Shown piece by piece: positions 15,199 to 22,622 of a DNA stretch of 34,244 bases. Every line of letters begins with the position of its first letter. Within the stretch, counting starts at the first letter, position 1. The position numbers and the translations under genes are program-made. Under the pieces are notes generated by a model. It did not search any database. It saw only the letters and a list, made by a program, of their open reading frames with translations, and had not been told where the DNA came from. Source of the stretch: Clostridia bacterium (GTDB lineage Bacteria; Bacillota_A; Clostridia; Oscillospirales; CAG-272); NCBI GenBank assembly GCA_017632155.1, contig JAGBRZ010000208.1, forward strand, positions 1-34,244. The letters are read 5' to 3'.

Positions 15199-15810
15199 AT
15201 GAAAAATGCACTTCTGAATCATCGAGGTGAAGCTCACCTCAGTACCGGCGTGAAGATCATTATTGCCGTTGTGATCGGTGCTTTGATTCTCGGCGGCATT
15301 TATCTTCTCTTTGCGGGAAATGGCGGTGTTATGGATAACCTTAACGATGAGGTTGAGGACATGATGGACTATACGCAGGAATTGCGCTACCAGCGATCCT
15401 ACGATGAAGAAAACGACAAGCATGTTCTTCAATACTCGTATGACGGTAAGCATTGGCACGATTCCACGGTTCCTATGATTAGCAATACGGCAACCGTTTA
15501 TGATGTCATGTCGAACAATTCCGAGAGCAACCCCATTGAAGTGGCGCTGATGCAGGATGGATCGCAATATTACATTTTAACATCGACCGACGGCGGAATT
15601 CATTGGACGCAGGCTTACTCTTTTTCTACGAATAACGGAATTACACATTTTTATTACGGAACGGACGAAGCTTTGCCCAATATTGCAGGTTCTTTTCCCG
15701 GAGAACGTTTTGTGATTCGTTATTGGAAGAGTGGAGCCACCTATTATACGATGACAAGCTATGGCCTTCAATGGAGCGCAGGTATGTCTGACGTTATTAT
15801 CATCGGATAA
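15199..15810 (+). CDS. Pilin-like protein with Asp-box-like repeats, 203 aa
   Basis: Start placed at the ATG at 15199, behind GAGAGG; an ATG five codons earlier has no site. The N-terminus has the same prepilin-type core as its neighbours (HLSTGVKIIIAVVIGALIL). The exported part, about 160 residues, repeats a pattern of tyrosine-rich strand plus turn plus Trp three times: YSYDGKHW, TSTDGGIHW and TSYGLQW. The middle one fits the Asp-box S-x-D-x-G-x-x-W of sialidase-type beta-propellers. It may be a minor or tip pilin with a binding surface. The role is inferred from layout. Confidence 0.6.
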   Translation: MKNALLNHRGEAHLSTGVKIIIAVVIGALILGGIYLLFAGNGGVMDNLNDEVEDMMDYTQELRYQRSYDEENDKHVLQYSYDGKHWHDSTVPMISNTATVYDVMSNNSESNPIEVALMQDGSQYYILTSTDGGIHWTQAYSFSTNNGITHFYYGTDEALPNIAGSFPGERFVIRYWKSGATYYTMTSYGLQWSAGMSDVIIIG

Positions 15811-15857
15811 GTTTTCTGACAAACAAAAGCTTTTCTTAGATACAAGAAAAGAAATTC

Positions 15858-15895
15858 AACACGGCGGTGATTTTTTAGGTCACCGCCGTGTTTTC
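15858..15895 (+). terminator. Intrinsic terminator after the pilin genes
   Basis: A perfect 13-bp stem AACACGGCGGTGA (15858-15870) with TCACCGCCGTGTT (15880-15892), then TTTTC. It separates the pilin genes from the assembly genes and would keep pilin transcripts more abundant. Confidence 0.88.
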
Positions 15896-15918
15896 AAATT
15901 CTTGATAAAGGAGAGAAT

Positions 15919-16581
15919 ATGACAACAAAAAATATTTATATTGTCCCTGGAATTTTGCCGCAAACCATAGAAGTTACAAACTTTAACATGGCGATGGTAT
16001 GGAGTCTTCTTTGGGCGATCCTTTTGGTAGGCGGTTCTGTTTTCATTGCATGGGCCCTGTCTAAAGTAATGCAGAAGAGAGGCATGAAGACAAGTCATAC
16101 GACCGCGATTGCCATTGCTGGAGTTTTTTCTCTTGCACTGTTTGCAAAATACGGTGTATCTGTCACAGCCGTACAAGGCATCTTTCTTCTTTTTGTTCTG
16201 CTGTACGCATCCTGCTCAGATCTGACATCGCATACGGTAGATGATTCTGTTTGGGTGACGGTACTAGCGCTGGCTCTAGTAGGTATGAATCACATTGGTA
16301 TCGGATCGATGCTACTCGGTGCCGCTTGTGTCTTTATTCCTCAGATTGCCTTGTCTCTGCTTCCTCCTCATAAAACCCTCGGAGGGGCGGACATCAAGCT
16401 TTCTACAGCCCTTGCATTTTTACTTGGAGCATGGAGAGGCATCGGAGCATATCTGATTGGTTTGATTCTTGCCTTGATCGTGATGAGTATTTACAGCAAG
16501 TGTACTAACCGATGTAAAAGGAAACCCTTTGCTCTTGTGCCGTTCCTTTCTATCGGCGCAATGGTGATGTTTTTAATCTAA
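15919..16581 (+). CDS. Prepilin peptidase, A24 family, 220 aa
   Basis: ATG after AAAGGAGAGAAT. A polytopic membrane protein (six or so helices) with both catalytic aspartates: D101 in CSDLTSHTV and D158 in the LGGADIKL signature. There is no methylase cysteine domain, as in CpaA/TadV types. It cleaves prepilins at the cytoplasmic face of the membrane before assembly. The substrates should be the pilin-like proteins just upstream and the TadE/F-like proteins downstream. Well supported. Confidence 0.88.
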   Translation: MTTKNIYIVPGILPQTIEVTNFNMAMVWSLLWAILLVGGSVFIAWALSKVMQKRGMKTSHTTAIAIAGVFSLALFAKYGVSVTAVQGIFLLFVLLYASCSDLTSHTVDDSVWVTVLALALVGMNHIGIGSMLLGAACVFIPQIALSLLPPHKTLGGADIKLSTALAFLLGAWRGIGAYLIGLILALIVMSIYSKCTNRCKRKPFALVPFLSIGAMVMFLI

Positions 16582-16599
16582 GACAGAAAGGAAAGAAAA

Positions 16600-17352
16600 A
16601 TGAAAGGTAAAATCAAAAACAAGAACATTGGTTCCAAGGCTCTTGGAAATCGTACTATTATCGGAATGATCTGCATTGTGGCAGCCCTTGCCATTTGCTT
16701 TGGCGTAGCACCGATGGTCAATCGAATCTCGGACGGAAAAACCGAAGTCGTTCGTGTCAAGCAAACCATTCTGCGGGGAAGTATGATTACCGAGGATGTG
16801 GTGGAAGTCATTGACGTGGGAAGCTATAATGTACCCGAAGGAGCTCTTATGAAAAAAGAAGACGTGGTCGGAAAGTTTGCCAAGACAGATATGTATGTCG
16901 GTGACTATATTTTTGAGGGGAAATTATCCGCTGAAGAAGATACGGCGACCGATATTCTTGGGAATCTTGCGGGGGACAAAAAAGTAATCAGTATTACGAT
17001 CGGAAGCTTTGCCCAAGGACTTTCGGGAAAACTGGAGACGGGAGATATTATCTCGGTGATCGTGTATTCTGCGAAAAATGAAACGGCAATGACCCCTGCC
17101 GCACTTCGTTATGTGATGGTGGTAACTTCTACTACCTCGAAGGGGATCGATAAGGCAGATGTTACTGATCAAAGCCAACCCGTGACGGTCACGCTTCTTG
17201 TGAACCAAGAGCAAGCAGAGCTTCTCAGCGAATACGAGAAGACTGCTTCCATGCACTTCGCCTTGGAATACCGAGGTGATTCTGCTACGGCGCAGCAGTA
17301 TCTCGATGAGCAACAGGCATACTTTGATTCGAAAGCGGGGAAGGAGAGATGA
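16600..17352 (+). CDS. cpaB: CpaB/RcpC-like pilus assembly protein with SAF domain, 250 aa
   Basis: ATG after AGAAAGGAAAGAAAA. One N-terminal membrane helix (about residues 20-41) is followed by a SAF domain (VVRVKQTILRGSMITEDVVE, then NVPEGAL and VGKFAKTDMYVGDYI). The C-terminal half resembles the RcpC/CpaB conserved region (KVISITI, LETGDIISVIVYS). CpaB works on the outer face of the membrane in Flp pilus assembly. The gene's end overlaps the start of the next by four bases. Confidence 0.85.
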   Translation: MKGKIKNKNIGSKALGNRTIIGMICIVAALAICFGVAPMVNRISDGKTEVVRVKQTILRGSMITEDVVEVIDVGSYNVPEGALMKKEDVVGKFAKTDMYVGDYIFEGKLSAEEDTATDILGNLAGDKKVISITIGSFAQGLSGKLETGDIISVIVYSAKNETAMTPAALRYVMVVTSTTSKGIDKADVTDQSQPVTVTLLVNQEQAELLSEYEKTASMHFALEYRGDSATAQQYLDEQQAYFDSKAGKER

Positions 17353-18110
17353 AAACAAGGAACGGAAAGATCATCGCTGTATGGGGATCACCCTTCAGCG
17401 GTAAAACTGCATTCAGCACCAAGCTTGCGACAGCAATCTATGATAATTATCAGGCAACGGTAGTTGTTCTTTATTGCGATCTCGAAACTCCTGTTTTGCC
17501 CGTGATCTTTCCTAATACCAAAGCGGAAGATCTTGGTTCGGTAGGCGTGCCTCTGTCGAAGACAGAAGTTGAGATGGAGGATATTCTGCAGAATTCTATT
17601 ACCCTCAAGCAAAGAGGAAATCTCGTGTTTCTCGGATACCGAACGGGTGAGAACAAATATACCTATCCGAAATTCGGCAGAGCGAAAGCAGAAGCATTGA
17701 TTGAGCTGATTTGCGAACATACAGATTATCTGATTATTGACTGTACAAGCAATCTGGATAATAATATGCTTTCGGCAATTGGAATTGAGTTGGCGGATCA
17801 GATTATTCGCTTGGCTTCTCCAGATTTGAAATGTATCAGCTTCTATCTTTCTCAGCTTTCGGTTTGCGCAGACAGCAAATACAGACTCTCCGAGCATATT
17901 CAGGGATTGAATACGCCGAACGAGGATGTTTTCATGCCGATCGAAGAAGCCAAAGCACATCTTAACGATGTTCGGTTTACCATTCCATATTGCTCTGAGC
18001 TGAAAATTCAAGCGCAATCGGGAACACTGTATGAGCCAACTTCAGACAAACAATTTGAAAAGCGAATGAAGGAAATTGCCCAAAAGGTGGTGGCATATGG
18101 AACGGATTAA
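17349..18110 (+). CDS. CpaE/TadZ-like P-loop ATPase, 253 aa
   Basis: Overlaps cpaB by four bases. The N-terminus GSPFSGKTAFSTKLA (about residues 12-26) is a deviant Walker A of the ParA/MinD type. VVLYCDLETP matches the Walker A' segment, and DYLIIDCTSNLDNN is a Walker B. CpaE/TadZ ATPases position the Tad pilus machine. There is no N-terminal receiver domain, as is usual in Firmicutes. The position between cpaB and cpaF supports the call. Confidence 0.75.
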   Translation: MKTRNGKIIAVWGSPFSGKTAFSTKLATAIYDNYQATVVVLYCDLETPVLPVIFPNTKAEDLGSVGVPLSKTEVEMEDILQNSITLKQRGNLVFLGYRTGENKYTYPKFGRAKAEALIELICEHTDYLIIDCTSNLDNNMLSAIGIELADQIIRLASPDLKCISFYLSQLSVCADSKYRLSEHIQGLNTPNEDVFMPIEEAKAHLNDVRFTIPYCSELKIQAQSGTLYEPTSDKQFEKRMKEIAQKVVAYGTD

Positions 18111-19467
18111 ACTATATGACGCATTAAAGCTGACTCAGCAGCACATCTCGAAGTATTACGCCACAGCACTTACTGATGATACCAAACATGAGGATTTGAA
18201 AAGCTATATTGAGAAATATGTTCTCGATCAAGGTTTTCTTGTGGATGGATTTACCGATGACGCGCTGATTCAAAGACTTTATTCGGAAATGGTCGAGTAT
18301 TCGATTCTCACACCGTTTCTCGGTTCTCCCGACCTTGACGAAATCAACGTGAACTCATGGGATGACGTAACACTCACTTATTCGGACGGACACATGGAAA
18401 AGCTTGAAGAGCATTTCAATTCTCCTCAACACGCCATAGATATTGTGAAGAGACTTTTGCATCATAGCGGAATGATTATTGACAATGCCACGCCGATCGC
18501 GCAAGGACATCTGCCGAACAATACCCGTATTACAGCATTGAAATCGCCCATTGTGGACGATGAATGCGGTATTGCGGTATCGATTCGTTTGCTTCATCCG
18601 CAGAGAATTGACAGAGAGTGTCTGATTAAGAGTAATATGGCGACCGAGGAAATGATCTCGTTTCTTGAAATGTGTATTCGTTACGGAGTATCGCTCGTGG
18701 TTGCCGGAAGAACTTCTTCGGGTAAAACAACGCTTTTGAATGCATTGCTTTCAAGTATTCCCAATGACAAACGTATCTACAGTATTGAATCGGGAGCAAG
18801 GGAACTCTTCCTTGTAAAGCGTAATCGTTTCGGTGATGTGCAGAATAATGTGGTTCATACGTTATCCCGTCCAAGTGAGAATGCGGCTTACAACATTACT
18901 CAAGAAAACCTTGTTGTCGCAGCCCTTCGATTTGATCCCGATATTGTTGTGGTCGGAGAGATTCGAGATGCCGAGGCAAATTCGGCAGTGGAAGCATCGC
19001 TGACAGGACATACGGTTGTGACAACAGTTCATTCAGGTCCGGCAGAATCCGCACACGGAAGAATTTCCTTGTTGTGCCAGAGACGTTTTCAGCTTGGAAT
19101 GGAAGTTTCTTTGGCACAGTCTCGTCAGGCGTTTCCGCTTGTGGTATTTGCTCACAAGTGCGAAGATAATTCAAGAAAGATTATGGATATCTCGGAATGT
19201 GCGGTGACTCCCGAAGGAAAAACCGAATACCGTTGCCTTTACCGTTACAATATTACCAAGAATGAGTATGAGAACGGAAGGCATCTCATCGAGGGAGAAT
19301 TCATGAAGGTCAATGAACCTTCCGAGCATTTGCAAATGCTTCTGACCCGTAGCGGAGTACCGCAGGATATGTTGCAGAGATATTTGAGACAAGATACGGT
19401 TGGCAGAAAAAAGACAACAAAAAACGCGTGCTGTGATCAGCCCGCGGAATTTTGCAAAAACTATTGA
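18097..19467 (+). CDS. cpaF: CpaF/TadA-type secretion ATPase, 456 aa
   Basis: Start set at the ATG at 18097, where AAAAGGTGG precedes; a longer TTG start has no better site. Features of the VirB11/CpaF ATPases are an N-terminal all-alpha part, LDEINVNSWDDV, Walker A AGRTSSGKTTLLNAL (near residue 205), the Asp box DIVVVGEIRDAEA and the His box TGHTVVTTVHSG. It is a hexameric motor driving pilus assembly. Its last codons contain the -35 of a rightward promoter for an antisense RNA, so the transcript is followed at once by a separate cassette. Confidence 0.92.
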   Translation: MERIKLYDALKLTQQHISKYYATALTDDTKHEDLKSYIEKYVLDQGFLVDGFTDDALIQRLYSEMVEYSILTPFLGSPDLDEINVNSWDDVTLTYSDGHMEKLEEHFNSPQHAIDIVKRLLHHSGMIIDNATPIAQGHLPNNTRITALKSPIVDDECGIAVSIRLLHPQRIDRECLIKSNMATEEMISFLEMCIRYGVSLVVAGRTSSGKTTLLNALLSSIPNDKRIYSIESGARELFLVKRNRFGDVQNNVVHTLSRPSENAAYNITQENLVVAALRFDPDIVVVGEIRDAEANSAVEASLTGHTVVTTVHSGPAESAHGRISLLCQRRFQLGMEVSLAQSRQAFPLVVFAHKCEDNSRKIMDISECAVTPEGKTEYRCLYRYNITKNEYENGRHLIEGEFMKVNEPSEHLQMLLTRSGVPQDMLQRYLRQDTVGRKKTTKNACCDQPAEFCKNY

Positions 19468-19492
19468 CAAATAGCAAAAAAAGTAGTATAAT
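19464..19492 (+). promoter_or_regulatory. Consensus promoter of the antitoxin RNA
   Basis: TTGACA (19464-19469), 17-base spacer, TATAAT (19487-19492): a perfect sigma-A promoter overlapping the cpaF stop codon. Transcription should start near 19499. Confidence 0.9.
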
Positions 19493-19498
19493 GAAAAA

Positions 19499-19586
19499 GC
19501 AGAGGAGAGCCGATGACGGTTCCTCCCATCGAAGTAGGTTAAGAAATAACCGCCTTATGTGGTAGTGAGGCGGTTATTTCTTTTTG
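19499..19586 (+). ncRNA. Antisense RNA, probable type I antitoxin
   Basis: About 88 bases from the consensus promoter to a strong terminator. It is fully complementary to the 3' part of the leftward toxin transcript, which must cross this region to reach the same terminator hairpin. It also contains GAGGAG followed by a nine-codon frame (19513-19542), whose role is unknown. The arrangement matches TxpA/RatA- and BsrG/SR4-type pairs in Firmicutes, where the RNA blocks translation or triggers decay of the toxin mRNA. Confidence 0.72.
19541..19585. terminator. Shared bidirectional terminator
   Basis: A perfect 15-bp stem AAGAAATAACCGCCT (19541-19555) with AGGCGGTTATTTCTT (19568-19582) and a 12-base loop. 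Rightward it is followed by TTT; leftward the T-rich arm is shorter. Both the antisense RNA and the toxin mRNA can end here, giving an overlap of the two 3' ends. Confidence 0.85.
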
Positions 19587-19704
19587 CTATCAAGCTTAAT
19601 CCTTCTTGAAGAAGGAAGCAATCAATACGATAAGTCCGGTAAATGCTATTAGCATTTCGAAAGTTACCATTTGAGACAACACGGTGCAATATTTTAAAAA
19701 TCAT
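19555..19704 (-). CDS. Overlapping 49-residue frame on the toxin mRNA
   Basis: The only frame placed correctly behind the GAAAGGAGTGGTGCTT site starts at the ATG at 19704 (MIFKILHRVVSNGNF) and spans the toxin gene in another frame, ending inside the shared terminator. The sequence is polar and looks like no family. It may serve to bring ribosomes to the toxin start by coupling, or may itself be translated. Treat as a possible leader frame, not an established gene. Confidence 0.3.
   Translation of the reverse strand: MIFKILHRVVSNGNFRNANSIYRTYRIDCFLLQEGLSLIAKRNNRLTTT
19596..19670 (-). CDS. Hol_Tox/TxpA-like type I toxin peptide, 24 aa
   Basis: A 24-codon frame starting MVTFEMLIAF, a hydrophobic single helix (GLIVLIAS) and a basic end FFKKD. 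This is the pattern of the putative holin-like toxin family of Firmicutes (M-x-T/V-x-E, one helix, Lys-rich end), which damages the membrane. It is expressed leftward from a consensus promoter at 19828-19856 and lies opposite and next to the antisense RNA. The ATG at 19670 has no ribosome binding site of its own; GTG or TTG codons four or five codons earlier are possible starts. The strong site (GAAAGGAG, about 43 bases upstream) instead feeds an overlapping frame. Confidence 0.68.
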   Translation of the reverse strand: MVTFEMLIAFTGLIVLIASFFKKD

Positions 19705-19712
19705 AAGCACCA

Positions 19713-19760
19713 CTCCTTTCATGAGATATTGAAAGGAGCAAAGAAATACGGCTCCTTTCA
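19713..19760 (-). promoter_or_regulatory. Alternating hairpins over the toxin ribosome binding site
   Basis: Read leftward, the toxin leader carries TGAAAGGAG (19760-19752), then CTCCTTTCA (19738-19730), then TGAAAGGAG again (19721-19713, the ribosome binding site). The middle copy can pair with either flanking copy over 9 bp, so the site can be hidden or exposed by a switch between two hairpins. Confidence 0.7.
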
Positions 19761-19804
19761 TAAAAATGATAGGAGCAACCGCCACCGTTTATGGCTATCC
19801 TCTG

Positions 19805-19820
19805 GGATACAGCTGTATCC
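19805..19820. repeat. 16-bp perfect palindrome at the toxin mRNA 5' end
   Basis: GGATACAGCTGTATCC starts right after the expected transcription start of the toxin gene. It may form a 5' stabilising hairpin or be an operator. Confidence 0.75.
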
Positions 19821-19827
19821 AAACATC

Positions 19828-19856
19828 ATTATACCACTTTTTGCGACAAAAGTCAA
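19828..19856 (-). promoter_or_regulatory. Promoter of the toxin gene
   Basis: Minus strand TTGACT (19856-19851), 17-base spacer, TATAAT (19833-19828). It drives a leader of about 120 bases ahead of the ribosome binding site region. Confidence 0.88.
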
Positions 19857-19919
19857 TATAAATTGATAAAGACGAGTTGAAACAAACTCGTCTTTTTATT
19901 TTTTGAAAGAAGGTGAACT

Positions 19920-20846
19920 ATGACCTTTGTATATCTTATTTGCTTTATCGTAGGTGTGATTGGCATTGCTCTTCTTTTGAATTTGACACCCGATTCCATT
20001 ACCAACGATATTATGCGAATCTCTACGCCCGAACCATCTCTTCGCGAGAAGGTTCTTCTTGCGAAAGGACGAAAGAAATCCCGAAAATTAACTGCTGAAC
20101 TCAACCGAATCAGAGATGCTTTGGAAGCAACAGGAAAGGGAAATCAATTTGCAATTTCTTGCGCCGCCTCTTTGCTCTTGATGATTGTGGGATGCGTGTT
20201 AGCCGTTGCGATTGACAACGTATTTCTCATTCCCGTATTTGCCCTTGCCTTTGCATTGATTCCTTTTGGCTATGCAAAGCGAACGATTAAGTATTATGAG
20301 GATCACATTCAAGAAGACCTTGAAACAACGCTGTCAATTATTACGACATCGTATTTGCGAAACGATGATATCGTCACGGCAGTCAGAGAAAACCTTGACT
20401 ATCTGAAACCGCCCATCAAGGATATCTTTGCAGGATTTATTGCGGAAAATACGATGATTTCTGCCAACATCAAGCAGTCTATCAAGCACCTTAAGGAAAA
20501 GATCAATAACAATATCTTTCACGAGTGGTGCGATACCTTGATTGCTTGTCAGGATGACAGAACGTTGAAAGATACGCTGATGCCTATCGTCGCAAAGTTG
20601 ACCGACGTTCGATTGGCGAACGGCGAAATCAAGGCGGTTCTTTCTGCTGCGAGAATTGAGTATTACGTGATGGCGGGAATGCTAATCGGTAACATTCCGC
20701 TTCTCTACGTATTGAATCAGGATTGGTACGAGGCACTAATGTATACAACTTTGGGAAAAATTATCCTTGCGGTTTGTGGTATGGCAATTCTCATTACCTA
20801 TATCTTTATGACGAAGTTTACCAAACCCATAGAGTACAGAAAGTGA
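19920..20846 (+). CDS. tadB: TadB-like pilus platform protein, 308 aa
   Basis: ATG after GAAAGAAGGTGAACT. Membrane helices lie near the N-terminus, around residues 80-120 and at the C-terminus. Between them is a cytoplasmic part with the GspF/TadB-type segment (YYEDHIQEDLETTLSIITTSYLRNDDIVTAVREN). Platform proteins couple the CpaF motor to pilin in the membrane. It lies immediately downstream of the toxin-antitoxin cassette and upstream of tadC, as expected for a tad operon. Confidence 0.75.
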   Translation: MTFVYLICFIVGVIGIALLLNLTPDSITNDIMRISTPEPSLREKVLLAKGRKKSRKLTAELNRIRDALEATGKGNQFAISCAASLLLMIVGCVLAVAIDNVFLIPVFALAFALIPFGYAKRTIKYYEDHIQEDLETTLSIITTSYLRNDDIVTAVRENLDYLKPPIKDIFAGFIAENTMISANIKQSIKHLKEKINNNIFHEWCDTLIACQDDRTLKDTLMPIVAKLTDVRLANGEIKAVLSAARIEYYVMAGMLIGNIPLLYVLNQDWYEALMYTTLGKIILAVCGMAILITYIFMTKFTKPIEYRK

Positions 20847-20853
20847 GGCATGT

Positions 20854-21735
20854 ATGACAGGAATCATTATTTCAATCATCGTAGCTATTGTTGGCACAGT
20901 CGGACTTGCCCTCATTTTGATGGATCGTTTCAAAGTACCGTCCTACGCTGTATCAAAAGCAACTCACAATCTCGGAAAGCGGCAGAACCGAAAAACCAGT
21001 CCTCTTGAAATATGGTTCAAAGAGTTTGCCAACTGGGTATCGGGGAAGCTTCGATTGAATGAGTATAAGAGAATGCAACTGGAAGCCGATCTCAAAACGG
21101 CAGACATGAATATGACACCGGAAATGTATGTCGCAGATAACATCGTCAAATCGTTGTTTATTGGCATTTTTGCAATTCCGGTGTTCTTTTTCAGTAAGCT
21201 GATTGCAGGAGTCATTGTACTGTGCGCGGTGATTCTGTATATCAATAACTCTAAAAAGGTTGCCAACCGAATTAAGGATAAGCGAAAGAAAATCGAATAC
21301 GAGCTTCCGCGTCTTGTGGCGACCATTGAAAAAACCTTGATTCACAGCAGAGATGTTCTTTCAATTCTTGATGCGTATAAGGATGGTGCAGGTCCCGAAC
21401 TGAAACGAGAGCTTGAAATTACCGTTGCAGATATGCGTTCGGGTAACTATGAAGTTGCGCTCACAAGACTGGAATCCCGCGTTGGTTCAGCGATGCTGTC
21501 GGACGTAACAAGAGGACTGATCAGCGTAATCCGAGGAGATGAAACGGCAGTATATTGGGGATCTCTTGTGTTAAAATTTTCGGATTATCAAAGGCAGAAC
21601 CTCAAGACTGAAGCCGAAAAAGCACCCAAGAGAGTCCGAAAACTTTCAATGGTACTTCTCATCTGTTTTATGCTGATCTACGTTGCGGTCATCGGCGAAG
21701 TTCTTATCTCGTCTTTGGGAGGTCTGATGACATGA
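20854..21735 (+). CDS. tadC: TadC-like pilus platform protein, 293 aa
   Basis: ATG seven bases after tadB, with GAGGCATGT upstream. One N-terminal helix, a helix pair near residues 95-130 and a C-terminal helix. The T2SSF-type segment (ELPRLVATIEKTLIHSRDVLSILDAYKD, then GPELKRELEITVADMRSGNYEVALTRLESRVG) is typical of TadC. It forms the inner-membrane platform with TadB. The final codons overlap the next start by four bases. Confidence 0.78.
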   Translation: MTGIIISIIVAIVGTVGLALILMDRFKVPSYAVSKATHNLGKRQNRKTSPLEIWFKEFANWVSGKLRLNEYKRMQLEADLKTADMNMTPEMYVADNIVKSLFIGIFAIPVFFFSKLIAGVIVLCAVILYINNSKKVANRIKDKRKKIEYELPRLVATIEKTLIHSRDVLSILDAYKDGAGPELKRELEITVADMRSGNYEVALTRLESRVGSAMLSDVTRGLISVIRGDETAVYWGSLVLKFSDYQRQNLKTEAEKAPKRVRKLSMVLLICFMLIYVAVIGEVLISSLGGLMT

Positions 21736-22136
21736 AAAAAGTATTGAAATCAAAGAAAGCCGAAGGATATATCGACGTGGCTGTCACGATTATGCTCGTA
21801 GCATTTGTTTTGGTTTTTGCTGTGAATATGGTATCTCTTGTCGCTCTCAATCAGAATATAAAGACGGTTGCCGATCAAATGGTAGACTATGCTTCTCAAC
21901 AGGGTACAACGGATATTTCGTCCTATGCGCAGGATCTTCGGGATAAAATGGGAATAGATTTCTTCTACTCCTTTTCAAACAGTGTGCTGTTTGACAGCAC
22001 GGGAAAAGTTCAGCTTGGAGATAAGATCGTCTGTACAGTTTCCTATGATATCGGATTTATGGGATTTGGTGAGGCAGATCACGCGGTTACGATTAACGCA
22101 AGTGCTTCGGGAATTTCCCGTGTGTATTGGAAGTGA
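21732..22136 (+). CDS. DUF4320/TadE-like pseudopilin, 134 aa
   Basis: Overlaps tadC by four bases. The basic N-terminus KKAEGYIDVAVTIMLVAFVLVFAVNM has the same EGYID prepilin-like junction as the pilin genes at 14689-15810. A soluble domain of about 100 residues follows. It fits DUF4320, TadE-type minor pilins encoded on clostridial conjugative elements. Likely processed by the A24 peptidase in this operon. Confidence 0.78.
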   Translation: MKKVLKSKKAEGYIDVAVTIMLVAFVLVFAVNMVSLVALNQNIKTVADQMVDYASQQGTTDISSYAQDLRDKMGIDFFYSFSNSVLFDSTGKVQLGDKIVCTVSYDIGFMGFGEADHAVTINASASGISRVYWK

Positions 22137-22145
22137 GGTCCATGC

Positions 22146-22613
22146 ATGAATGTCTTGAAAAACAAAAAAGGAAATTCTTACATTTACCTTTGCGTGCTGA
22201 CGATCGCTATTAGTTTGCTGATTTCGGTGATTGTCCTTTACATGAGCTTAATGGCACAAGTCCGAATTCAGAAGAAGGACGTGCAAGCAAAATTGGACAG
22301 CTATCTTGCGGAGTATTCTACAGAAGCGTATGATGCGCTCAAGCAAGGAGCAACCAAGGAAAACTATATTGATTGGAAAAAATTTGAAGCCAATACCTAC
22401 GTTACTTTGGGGTTTCCCGATGAGTCGGTTACGGTTTATCAATATGAGAACGGAAATTGTTCGATGACCCGACCGACAGTAACGGTATTGCGGGGAGACG
22501 GATTTGGTGTTTCAGTCAAATATACCGCAAGATATCCTGTTGTTTGGAATGGGAAAACTTATTCGAATTTGGAAATTCCCATCATCGTTACAAGCTATTA
22601 CAAAATGAGATAA
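22146..22613 (+). CDS. TadF-like pseudopilin, 155 aa
   Basis: ATG close behind the DUF4320 gene. The N-terminus KNKKGNSYIYLCVLTIAISLLISVIVLY is a basic stretch with Gly before a single hydrophobic helix, the layout of TadE/TadF pseudopilins. The C-terminal domain is rich in beta-strand pattern. The family assignment comes from this layout and from gene order; sequence similarity is weak. Confidence 0.6.
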   Translation: MNVLKNKKGNSYIYLCVLTIAISLLISVIVLYMSLMAQVRIQKKDVQAKLDSYLAEYSTEAYDALKQGATKENYIDWKKFEANTYVTLGFPDESVTVYQYENGNCSMTRPTVTVLRGDGFGVSVKYTARYPVVWNGKTYSNLEIPIIVTSYYKMR

Positions 22614-22622
22614 GGAGGAACA

